Source: Actinomycetes bacterium (lineage in GTDB: Bacteria > Actinomycetota > Coriobacteriia > Coriobacteriales > JAEZZM01). From it: a stretch of 64,000 nt of DNA. Shown here one piece after another: positions 34,814-42,413 of the stretch (positions are counted from its first letter, which is position 1; the number at the start of each line of letters is the position of its first letter). Below the pieces are notes generated by a model. The model saw only the letters and a program-made list of their open reading frames with translations, made no database searches and was not told the DNA's origin. A program made the position numbers and the translations under genes. Where the stretch lies: the NCBI GenBank assembly GCA_023418575.1, contig JAEZZM010000044.1:62001-126000 (forward strand), given 5' to 3'.

Positions 34814-36145
34814 GTGAAACAACTACAAGCTAGATCGTCAATAAGCAGACGCTCTTTTATCGGAGCAGGCCTAAGCCTTTGTGCGGCCGGTCTTATCGGC
34901 ACAAGCGGCTGTACAAAGTCTGATTCGCAGGGCGATAAACCGCTGATTTACACCTCCTTTTTCCCTATTCAAAATCTTGTTGAAGATATAGCTGGGGACA
35001 GTGTTGAAGTGCGCCAATTCATGGCCCCTGGAAAAGATCCTCACCTGTGGGAGCCCACGCCTAAGGCCATGAAGGAGCTCGCTAAAGCTGAGCTTCTCAT
35101 TGTTAACGGCGCTAATATGGAGCGTTGGCTGGATCAGGTTAAAGATGCCCTTCCCCATCTTGAGGTATTGACCTTATCTGACAGCGTTGAGCTTATTACC
35201 TATAAGGGAGCTGCCGCAGAAGGTGACTTTCAGTACTTAGCCAAGCTACCCGAAGGCATCACAGAGCTTGGCATTGAGTTTGGACATACTCATGAGGATA
35301 TCATGCGTGTCTGCTTCTTTAACAATACAGAAAACCTCAAAGATCAGGCACTTATTAACGCCTGCAAAAAAGCGATGGAGCAAAAAGGCAGCGTTGTAGG
35401 GCAGCGTACCACTACTTCTGTTGCCGATAAGACCGTCTACGGTATTGAGATGGGGCATGAATCAGGTCATGTGGACTTTGTCTTACCTGAGGCAGGAAAC
35501 TGGTACTTTATATCCGACCGCGTTTCAGAGCAGCTCTTACCCTATGATTTGGTTGATATGAAAAACGAGCTGCTTCAAGAAGAAGTAATTATGGATACCT
35601 CATCTTCAGGCCTTGATAAGATCACCTATGACCCACACTCTTGGCTGTCGCTACAAAACGCAAAACGCTATTGCGCCACCATCCATGATGAGCTTATTAA
35701 ACGCTATCCTGACAATGAGCGCAGCTACAGAAAAAACAAACTACAAGTTGTGGATGCCTTGACTGATCTTGGTACTGAATACTCTGAGAAGTTTAAAAAC
35801 ACGCGCATCAAGGCCTTTGTAACCGCACACTATGCTTTTGAGTATCTGTCTCAGGAGTTTGGCTTACAGCAGTTCCCCTTACAAGGTCTTACCTCTATGG
35901 AAGCTCCCAGCTTAAAGACTATTAGAAAAGCTGTAGATTTTTGCAAGTATCACGGCATTAATACCATCTTTTATGAGTATGGCACCGAGACTAAAAATGC
36001 TCAGGTATTAGCTTCAGAGCTGGGAGGTCAAACAGCGCCTTTAGCATCTATGGAATATGCAAGCAAAGACAATACTGATATGCCCGATGGTTATCTTGGC
36101 TACATGAAGATGAACCTAGAAAATCTGTATCAGTCCATGCTTTAA
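34814..36145 (+). CDS. znuA: ZnuA-like zinc-binding lipoprotein with inserted domain and Tat signal
   Basis: A 443-residue cluster A-I metal-binding protein. The signal is twin-arginine (SRRSFIG, residues 11-17) with a lipobox ending at Cys33. Zinc-ligand histidines typical of ZnuA are H77 in GKDPHLWEP, H275 in YDPHSWLS and H339 in TAHYAFEY. Between the first two, where ZnuA has a short His-rich loop, about 135 extra residues (roughly 133-268) are inserted. They contain FGHTHED (H158, H160) and MGHESGHVDF (H215, H219), which could bind metal; I recognise no family for the insert. Usual ZnuA length is about 310 residues. The start is GTG at 34814 with GGAGG upstream. It feeds ZnuCB downstream. 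Confidence 0.85.
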   Translation: MKQLQARSSISRRSFIGAGLSLCAAGLIGTSGCTKSDSQGDKPLIYTSFFPIQNLVEDIAGDSVEVRQFMAPGKDPHLWEPTPKAMKELAKAELLIVNGANMERWLDQVKDALPHLEVLTLSDSVELITYKGAAAEGDFQYLAKLPEGITELGIEFGHTHEDIMRVCFFNNTENLKDQALINACKKAMEQKGSVVGQRTTTSVADKTVYGIEMGHESGHVDFVLPEAGNWYFISDRVSEQLLPYDLVDMKNELLQEEVIMDTSSSGLDKITYDPHSWLSLQNAKRYCATIHDELIKRYPDNERSYRKNKLQVVDALTDLGTEYSEKFKNTRIKAFVTAHYAFEYLSQEFGLQQFPLQGLTSMEAPSLKTIRKAVDFCKYHGINTIFYEYGTETKNAQVLASELGGQTAPLASMEYASKDNTDMPDGYLGYMKMNLENLYQSML

Positions 36146-36158
36146 GGGATAAAAAGAC

Positions 36159-36194
36159 GCAAAACTGCAGATCTATAAGCAGCTTGCAGTTTGC
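36159..36194 (+). promoter_or_regulatory. Inverted repeat after znuA-like gene
   Basis: GCAAAACTGCA and TGCAGTTTGC pair with a single bulged A across a 15-base loop. It starts 14 bp after the stop codon and has no U-tract behind it. Confidence 0.5.
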
Positions 36195-36236
36195 TTAAGC
36201 AGATAGATCTATTATGTTATTCAAGGTTTTACAGTT

Positions 36237-36282
36237 CTTGCAAATATCTCTGAGGCTTATAGCCTCCTTACCTATTTGCAAG
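36237..36282 (+). promoter_or_regulatory. Nested inverted repeats upstream of znuC
   Basis: Outer arms CTTGCAAATA (36237-36246) and TATTTGCAAG (36273-36282) are a perfect 10-bp match. Inside sits a second perfect stem GAGGCT-TAT-AGCCTC (36252-36266). The element ends about 25-30 bases before znuC. It could be a regulator site or an RNA structure controlling znuCB. Confidence 0.6.
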
Positions 36283-36306
36283 CTTCAAAAGATATAAGAA
36301 AGTTAG

Positions 36307-36984
36307 GTGAGCATGAGTGCAATATCTTTAGATAAACTCTCTTTTGGCTACACCTCTGAGCTTGTCTTACAAGATGTAAGCCTAGAGGTTAAGCAAGGTG
36401 AGTTTGTCTGCCTTGTTGGCGGTAACGGCGCTGGCAAATCAACACTGCTTAAACTTATTTTGGGTGAGCTTAAGCCCAAAAGCGGTGAAGTTAAATTGCT
36501 TGGTACGCCCTTATCGGAAATTAAAAGCTTTAAAGAAATAGGGTATGTTCCCCAGGTAAATGTGGTAAATAAGATATCTTTTCCCATTACCTGTAGAGAG
36601 CTTGTAGTCCTTAATTTATATGAGGATTTTGGACCAGTTAAAATTCCTCGCAAGCGCCACTATGAACGTGCCGAAGAGCAACTTAGAGAAATGGGTCTGG
36701 GTGCTTATATCAAAACGCCATTTAATGAGCTTTCAGGCGGCCTACAGCAGCGCACTATGATTTCTAGAGCTCTTATTAACAAACCTAAACTCTTGATTCT
36801 AGATGAGCCCACAGCAGGAGTTGACCCTAAGAGCAAAGATCTCTTCTTTGAACTTCTACATGAGCTCAAAACCAAGCACAATATTACCGTGCTTTTGGTA
36901 ACTCACGAGATTGAACTTGTTAAAGAGCATGTAGAGCTCGATAAGATCTATCGCATTGAGAATGGAGGGCTTGTTCATGCTTGA
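36307..36984 (+). CDS. znuC: Zinc ABC transporter ATPase
   Basis: A 225-residue ABC ATPase of the metal (ZnuC/MntB/AdcC) type: Walker A GGNGAGKST (about 38-46), Q-loop GYVPQVN, signature LSGGLQQR (about 142-149), Walker B LLILDEPTAGVDP. It supplies energy for zinc import with ZnuB. The start may be GTG at 36307 or ATG at 36313; the AGGTGA next to them fits neither ideally. Its stop overlaps the znuB start by 8 bp, so the two are coupled. Confidence 0.9.
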   Translation: MSMSAISLDKLSFGYTSELVLQDVSLEVKQGEFVCLVGGNGAGKSTLLKLILGELKPKSGEVKLLGTPLSEIKSFKEIGYVPQVNVVNKISFPITCRELVVLNLYEDFGPVKIPRKRHYERAEEQLREMGLGAYIKTPFNELSGGLQQRTMISRALINKPKLLILDEPTAGVDPKSKDLFFELLHELKTKHNITVLLVTHEIELVKEHVELDKIYRIENGGLVHA

Positions 36985-37795
36985 GTTTGATTTTATGCGC
37001 CGCACCCTTATGGTGGGCTTTATGCTATCTATTGCTGTACCTCTTATTGGTATCATTATGGTTAATCGCCGCACCTCAATGGTTGGAGATGCGCTGAGCC
37101 ACACCTCTTTGGCTGGTGTTGGATTGGGTCTTATCATGGGCTTTAGCCCCGTTATTGGCGCTATTTTGGTATGTATTGTTTCAGCCTTTTCTATTGAAGG
37201 TATTAGAAAGCGCTTTCCCCAATATGGCGATATGGCCGTTGCGGTAATTATGAGTGCCGGTCTGGGTTTAGCAGTTATTCTAAGCGACCTAGCTCCTGGT
37301 GGTAACTCCTTTGAGGCCTACCTATTTGGTTCAATTTCAGCAGTAAGCAATGTTGATGTGGTGGGTACCTTCATTGTCTTTTTAGCCGTTATAGCTGCAA
37401 GTGTAATTTGCTATGGCGGTCTGCTAGATCTGGTTATCGATCATAACTTAGCCCGTTTGGCAGGCGTAAAAACCAAGCTTGTAAACGGTGTCTTTACCCT
37501 GCTTACTGCAATTACTGTTGCTCTTGCTTGCAAGGTAGTAGGAGCTTTGTTAGTTGCATCACTTATAGTACTCCCTGTTGCAAGCTCTCTTATAGTGGCG
37601 CGCAGCTACAAGCAGGCATTTATGATTTCCATTGTCCTGGGCATTATTTACACCATGCTTGGAATTACAGTAAGCTACTACCTAGATGTTAGACCTGGTG
37701 GTGCTATTGTTATAAATGCCGTAATTGGTATGCTACTCTTCTTGCTCTATGCTAAGTTTAGAAAGATTAGCAACAAGCTTCCAGAGAGCCTCTAA
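36977..37795 (+). CDS. znuB: Zinc ABC transporter permease
   Basis: A 272-residue ABC-3 family membrane protein: VNRRTSMVGDALSHTSLAGVG (about 27-47) is the conserved cytoplasmic motif, and CKVVGALLVASLIVLPVASS lies in a late helix. It forms the zinc channel. The start is set at ATG 36977, eight bases after a GGAGG located inside znuC; a longer frame from 36956 would hide that site. Last gene of the zinc operon; a terminator follows about 90 bp later. Confidence 0.91.
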   Translation: MLEFDFMRRTLMVGFMLSIAVPLIGIIMVNRRTSMVGDALSHTSLAGVGLGLIMGFSPVIGAILVCIVSAFSIEGIRKRFPQYGDMAVAVIMSAGLGLAVILSDLAPGGNSFEAYLFGSISAVSNVDVVGTFIVFLAVIAASVICYGGLLDLVIDHNLARLAGVKTKLVNGVFTLLTAITVALACKVVGALLVASLIVLPVASSLIVARSYKQAFMISIVLGIIYTMLGITVSYYLDVRPGGAIVINAVIGMLLFLLYAKFRKISNKLPESL

Positions 37796-37886
37796 GCCTT
37801 AAGCCCAGGCTTTCCATTAGATATAAGCTAAGGTAGGCTTACAGATGGCTTATGGGTAGCTTATAAAGCAAAGATCAACGCAAAAG

Positions 37887-37926
37887 AAATCCCTTGGTTT
37901 CAGATGAGACCAAGGGATTTTTCTTA
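37887..37926 (+). terminator. Terminator between znuB and siderophore operon
   Basis: Twelve-base perfect arms AAATCCCTTGGT (37887-37898) and ACCAAGGGATTT (37909-37920), 10-base loop, then TTCTT. Because AAA precedes it (UUU on the other strand) it can serve both converging transcripts. Confidence 0.88.
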
Positions 37927-37977
37927 GGAATTGTTTTGAGTTTATTACACTAAAAGAGCCTAAACTCTATTTAAGGC

Positions 37978-38979
37978 CTATTTAACAAACTCCTCAACAT
38001 CTTTAAGCATGATGTCAAATGCGGTGAGTCCACCTTCTGCAGTGTACCAAATTGCTGGATGTGAGAAGATAACTACCTTTTGGTTCTTAGCAGCATTGGT
38101 GCTGTTTACCAACTCATTATCCAGGATTTCTTTAGCAAGCTTTGCGCCCTTTGCGTTGATAGCTGCATCTCTATCAAGAACAAAGATCCACTCAGGATTA
38201 AGCTTAGCCAAGGTCTCAAATGAAGACTCATTACCGTGAGTTGAGGTAACCTGTCCATCAGCAAGATTCTTGAAACCTACTTCATTGCTTACCAATGAGC
38301 AGCGACCATCCTTACCAAGGATGTTGAAAGAACCAGAGGTGCAAAGACCCACAACGGCACTTGCGCCATTAGCCTTACTCTTAAGAGCATCAATACGCTT
38401 TTGGAAGTCAGCCATTTTTGCCTCAACTACATCATCTGCATCAAACATGCTTTCAATAGTCTTGGCGTTTTCTTTGGTTGACTCAAGTACACCCTTGCTG
38501 CTGTCGACAGCAAGATATACTACAGGAGCAATCTTAGAAAGCTCATCATATTTTTTAGCAAGACGACCACCAATGAAAATAACATCGGGCTGGGCAGCCA
38601 TCAAAGCTTCCATGTCTGGCTCTTTGATAGTACCAACATTGGCTACCTTGCTGGTATCCATATATTTTTGAAGGTAGTCGATTTTGGTTTGTGCACTTGC
38701 TACAACCTTATCGCCCTTACCAATGTTGTCGATAATATCAAGAGATGCAAGATCAAGAACAGCAATGCGCTGTGGCTCATAAGGAACCTCAAGATCTACA
38801 AGCTCTTTAGCGCCATTAAGGCTCTTAATGGTCACCTTAGAGGGCTTTTGAGCATCAGTAGAGCTCTGTGCCTTATCGTCTGCAGGAGCAGTCTGCTGAG
38901 ACTGAGCAGAGCAGCCTACAAGAGCAAGCATGCATGCAACAATGCATGACATAACAAGGACGAGAAAACCTTTCTTCAT
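37978..38979 (-). CDS. Iron-siderophore ABC transporter substrate-binding lipoprotein
   Basis: About 333 residues: signal with lipobox LVGC (Cys23), an Asp/Ser/Gln linker, then a cluster A-II (FecB/YclQ/CeuE) domain. Family traits are PQRIAVLDLASLDIIDNIG, EPDMEALMAAQPDVIFIGGR and HGNESSFETLAKLNPEWIFVLDRD. It binds a ferric siderophore, possibly of catecholate or petrobactin type as for YclQ. The start is ATG at 38977-38979 (AAAGGAT upstream); the frame extends upstream but without signal character. It is the last gene of a four-gene operon in the YclNOPQ order. Confidence 0.86.
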   Translation of the reverse strand: MKKGFLVLVMSCIVACMLALVGCSAQSQQTAPADDKAQSSTDAQKPSKVTIKSLNGAKELVDLEVPYEPQRIAVLDLASLDIIDNIGKGDKVVASAQTKIDYLQKYMDTSKVANVGTIKEPDMEALMAAQPDVIFIGGRLAKKYDELSKIAPVVYLAVDSSKGVLESTKENAKTIESMFDADDVVEAKMADFQKRIDALKSKANGASAVVGLCTSGSFNILGKDGRCSLVSNEVGFKNLADGQVTSTHGNESSFETLAKLNPEWIFVLDRDAAINAKGAKLAKEILDNELVNSTNAAKNQKVVIFSHPAIWYTAEGGLTAFDIMLKDVEEFVK

Positions 38980-39013
38980 AACGATCCTTTCTCTTCTTCG
39001 TCCAATGAATGAC

Positions 39014-39766
39014 CTAGTAATACAAAGACAGCGGTTTGCCTGCCACTTCAATAACCTCAAAATCAACCTTGTAGATCTTTTTTAAGGTATCAGCCTGAAT
39101 GACTTTTGAAACCTCGTCAAAGGCTGCAACTTCTCCATCAAGAAAAGCGCAGATATAATCGGAATAAAAGGCTGCATAATTGATTTCATGCAGCACTAAA
39201 ATAACGGTCTTACCCAGCTCATCACAGAGCCTGCGAACCATTTTCATCATGTTTGAAGCATGGTAAATATCCAAGTTATTAGTGGGCTCATCTAAGAGCA
39301 CATAATCTGTATCCTGGGCAATTACCATTGCAATATAAGCACGCTGACGCTGACCGCCTGAAAGCTCATCTATAAAGCGATCTTCAAATTCTTCGAGTTC
39401 CATATATGCAAGAGCTTGGTTAATAATCTTTACGTCTTCAGCAGTAAGATGTGAACCAGAATAAGGAAAGCGACCAAAACTGACCAGCTCTCTTACCGTA
39501 AGCTTCATTTGCACATTGTTTGTCTGTGTTAGAATGGCAAGCCTTTTAGAGAGCTCCTTGCTCTTCCAGTCCTTAAGGTCTTTTCCCTCAAAGATGATCT
39601 CTCCCTCGTCAGAAGAGATAAGCCTAGAAATCATGCCCATAACCGTTGATTTACCAGCTCCATTAGGACCGATAAAAGAGGTAATTTTGCCTTTGGGAAT
39701 TTCCAAGCTGACTGATTTTGTGACGGTCTTATCGCCATAACGCTTAGTTAGATTTTTGATTTGCAT
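39014..39766 (-). CDS. Iron-siderophore ABC transporter ATPase
   Basis: A 250-residue ABC ATPase of the FepC/YclP type: Walker A GPNGAGKST (about 33-41), Q-loop LTQTNNV, signature LSGGQRQRAYIAM (about 137-149), Walker B YVLLDEPTNNLDI. It drives uptake through the two FecCD permeases encoded upstream. The ATG at 39764-39766 lies 13 bp after the second permease. Confidence 0.9.
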   Translation of the reverse strand: MQIKNLTKRYGDKTVTKSVSLEIPKGKITSFIGPNGAGKSTVMGMISRLISSDEGEIIFEGKDLKDWKSKELSKRLAILTQTNNVQMKLTVRELVSFGRFPYSGSHLTAEDVKIINQALAYMELEEFEDRFIDELSGGQRQRAYIAMVIAQDTDYVLLDEPTNNLDIYHASNMMKMVRRLCDELGKTVILVLHEINYAAFYSDYICAFLDGEVAAFDEVSKVIQADTLKKIYKVDFEVIEVAGKPLSLYY

Positions 39767-39778
39767 AGCTCTCTCCTC

Positions 39779-40861
39779 TTATCTACTCTGGGTCTGTGGG
39801 CCAGACTTCAGTAAGAGATACAAGAAGTAAAGGCCACCAAAAACGGTAATAAATACAGAAACGGGGATGGCGTAAATAAAGACATGCTCTACAATAAGTT
39901 GGCCTGCCACCAGCACTATCATGCCAAAGAGAACAGAGCCCAAAATGAGCTGACTATGCTTATAGGTCTTAAGAAGCTGCCTAGAGAGATTGGCTAAGAT
40001 AAGGCCTAAAAATGAAATGGGACCAACCATGGCAGTTGCAATAGCTATACAGAGCACCACACCCAAGAGCAAGGCTCTAATGGTCTTATCGTAATCTACT
40101 CCCAAGTTGATGGCTGGATCCTTGCCCAAGGTTATTACATCAAGCAAGGCGAGCTGCCTGCGTAACAAAAAGACAACACAGATCAGGAATACCGCACCGC
40201 TAAGAAGGATTTTAGAATTTACATTAGAAAAGCTAGCAACCAAGGTTGCCAAGAGTGAGTCGTACTCATTGGGATCCATAACTCGAGTAAGCGTATTTTG
40301 AATAGAACCAAAGAGGCTGGTTAAAACTGTACCAATAAGTAAGACATATAAGACGTTATAATTGGTCTTTTTAAACAAATAGCTGTAAACAAAGGTTGCA
40401 AGTACTGCCATGATCACAAGGTCAACCATAAAAGCATAATTTGCATTTACCACAAGTATAGAGCTTGAGCCCAAGACAAAGTACACCGCCGTATGTATAA
40501 GGGTATACATTGAATTCATGCCCAGCAGACAGGGGGTAACAATATTGTTCTTAATGATGGACTGAAACACAATGGTTGCCCCACCAATGGCACATGCTGC
40601 AATAAGCATGGCGATAAGGCGCGGAGCACGCAAGCTTAAGGCATAATTCATAAGCATGCTATTAGAAAAATTAAGATCAACTAGCAGATAGGCTGCAATT
40701 GCCACCAGGCTTAAGACGCACATAATGCTAATGCGACGAATATTTCTATAATAAACGGCTGTTTTATATGCTGCTAAAGGTCGCTCTTCTTGCTTTTTTG
40801 TCCCTAAAAAGCCGGAACTACCAGCAGCTCTTTTATCTAATGCAGCTTCTGATTTAAGCAT
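39779..40861 (-). CDS. Iron-siderophore ABC transporter permease (second)
   Basis: A 360-residue FecCD-family membrane protein. After a polar N-terminal ~40 residues it has about ten helices with RAPRLIAMLIAACAIGGA near the start and GPISFLGLILANLSRQLL in the later conserved loop. It pairs with the upstream permease to form the channel. The ATG overlaps the end of the first permease gene by 8 bp. YclO-like by order. Confidence 0.88.
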   Translation of the reverse strand: MLKSEAALDKRAAGSSGFLGTKKQEERPLAAYKTAVYYRNIRRISIMCVLSLVAIAAYLLVDLNFSNSMLMNYALSLRAPRLIAMLIAACAIGGATIVFQSIIKNNIVTPCLLGMNSMYTLIHTAVYFVLGSSSILVVNANYAFMVDLVIMAVLATFVYSYLFKKTNYNVLYVLLIGTVLTSLFGSIQNTLTRVMDPNEYDSLLATLVASFSNVNSKILLSGAVFLICVVFLLRRQLALLDVITLGKDPAINLGVDYDKTIRALLLGVVLCIAIATAMVGPISFLGLILANLSRQLLKTYKHSQLILGSVLFGMIVLVAGQLIVEHVFIYAIPVSVFITVFGGLYFLYLLLKSGPQTQSR

Positions 40862-41888
40862 GAGCCTTTCCCTCCTCTAGCTTATTTCTACGGCCAAGTT
40901 TAATTGCTGTCCTTCCATGTTTAAGCCTATACATAAGCATGGCGATAAAGACTACCGAACCAAATATGCCTACGATAAGATCTATGGGCAGCTCATAAGG
41001 GAAGATGACTATGCGTGCGATAAGGTCGCACACCAGCACAAAAAGTGCTCCAAAAAGACCAACATCAACAAGCGTTCCTCTGATTTTATCGCCCTTAAAC
41101 ATAGCCACAATGTTGGGGACGATAAGTCCAATATATGAGATGGAGCCCACTACCACCACTACAGAAGCGGTTATCATTGCTGCAATGGTAAGACCGCCAA
41201 ATAAAACTAGGTTGTAATTAACTCCCAAATTTTTTGAGAAGTCACGTCCCATACCCACAATATTGAAGTGATTTGAAAAGATGTAAGCCAAGATAACCAA
41301 GGGAACTGCCAGATATACAAGCTCATAGCGTCCTCTTACTACCAGAGAAAAATGACCTACGAGCCAGGTAGAAAGTGCCTGATTCATCTCAAATTGAAAG
41401 GCTATAAAGCTGGTAATACCGCCTATAACGTTGCCAAACATGATTCCTACCAAAGGAACCATTACCACATCTTTAAATTGCATACGCTGAATAAACCACA
41501 CAAAGATCCAGGTGCCTAAAATTGCAGTACAAAAGGCAAAGGCAGCCCTAGACCAAATGGTAGAGGCTGGCATAAAAACTAAGGCCAAAAGAATGCCCAA
41601 TTGGGCAGAAGAAATAGTTGCTCCAGTTGTTGGAGATACAAACTTATTCATGCAGAGCTGCTGCATAATAAGACCTGCAATACTCATTCCAACACCAGTG
41701 CAGATAATGGCTAGAAGACGTGGAAAACGTGAAATCAATAACACTTCTAAGCCACTTAAACCTTGCTCTGTTTGAGTAGTGTCAAGGTCAAGAGCCCCCA
41801 CAAAAAGAGAGCCAAAAGATACCAGCGCTAATAAAATAGCAAGCACAATGGTAGATCTACTGAGCTTAATATGATCACCCCTCTTCAC
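40854..41888 (-). CDS. Iron-siderophore ABC transporter permease (first)
   Basis: A 344-residue FecCD-family permease with about ten helices: SRFPRLLAIICTGVGMSIAGL (residues ~52-72, a conserved first-half motif) and VGSISYIGLIVPNIVAMF (coupling-helix region). It heads the operon, YclN-like by order. The start at 41888 gives MKRGDHIKLSR; a 525-bp spacer upstream should hold its promoter. I could not find a clear Fur or DtxR/IdeR-type box there. Confidence 0.86.
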   Translation of the reverse strand: MKRGDHIKLSRSTIVLAILLALVSFGSLFVGALDLDTTQTEQGLSGLEVLLISRFPRLLAIICTGVGMSIAGLIMQQLCMNKFVSPTTGATISSAQLGILLALVFMPASTIWSRAAFAFCTAILGTWIFVWFIQRMQFKDVVMVPLVGIMFGNVIGGITSFIAFQFEMNQALSTWLVGHFSLVVRGRYELVYLAVPLVILAYIFSNHFNIVGMGRDFSKNLGVNYNLVLFGGLTIAAMITASVVVVVGSISYIGLIVPNIVAMFKGDKIRGTLVDVGLFGALFVLVCDLIARIVIFPYELPIDLIVGIFGSVVFIAMLMYRLKHGRTAIKLGRRNKLEEGKAHA

Positions 41889-41948
41889 GCGCCAAGCTCC
41901 CCAGATCCATAAGATGAACGCTTATCAGTCCCCTTTAGCCTTTTGTTG

Positions 41949-42010
41949 CCCTGTACTTTTACAAGCCTGCACTCTTGCAGCCTTGTACATACTTCTTGCA
42001 CTCTTGGCAC
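41949..42010. repeat. Degenerate ~15-bp tandem repeats upstream of siderophore operon
   Basis: About four units, beginning CCTGTACTTTTACAAG, CCTGCACTCTTGCAG, CCTTGTACATACTTC and TTGCACTCTTGGCAC, run end to end. They share a C-TG-AC-TTT-core and lie in the leader of the first permease gene. Confidence 0.6.
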
Positions 42011-42152
42011 AAGATGGGCACAAAAGCTTATGACTTTTGCGTAAAGAATAGCTCAGTTTTTTAAACCCCTTATTTAAAAGTGAGTCTAAAGGTAGAGCCC
42101 TATCCTATCTATTCACATGCTCATGATGCTTGTGATGGTTGGGAAAGCTTGG

Positions 42153-42203
42153 TGATGTCTAGCTTCTTTTTGAACTATAACAGAAAATATGTTAATGTCT
42201 AGC
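42153..42203. promoter_or_regulatory. Direct repeat flanking an inverted repeat in the 41.9-42.4 kb spacer
   Basis: ATGTCTAGC occurs at 42155-42163 and again at 42195-42203, exactly 40 bp apart. Between the copies lies TAACA-GAAAATA-TGTTA (42178-42194). The arrangement suits a regulator site for the siderophore operon. Nothing else stands out in 42011-42345. Confidence 0.45.
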
Positions 42204-42342
42204 GACTTACTTTGTTTTTGCAATTCTCAACACTTAAGCGGTCAATATTGCTATAAAAATTAGCACATTATGGCTGATTACTGCTTTTACTGGTTTATAG
42301 CCTCTAATGTGGTTACAAAGATATGAAAACGAGGATACAAAA

Positions 42343-42377
42343 AAGAAAGACCCAAGAGCTTTGAGCCTTGGGTCTTT
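42343..42377 (-). terminator. Terminator after peptide-binding protein gene
   Basis: Eleven-base arms AAAGACCCAAG (42346-42356) and CTTGGGTCTTT (42367-42377), 10-base loop. On the minus strand it is followed by CTTTTTTG, a strong U-tract, 37 bp after the stop of the substrate-binding protein. Confidence 0.9.
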
Positions 42378-42413
42378 TCCTCACTTATGAGCTATACATG
42401 CATTAGTTTTTGA

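Noticed and set aside
41889..42413. Fur or IdeR box for the siderophore operon
   Set aside because: No convincing 19-bp match to either consensus; only the direct and inverted repeats reported above.
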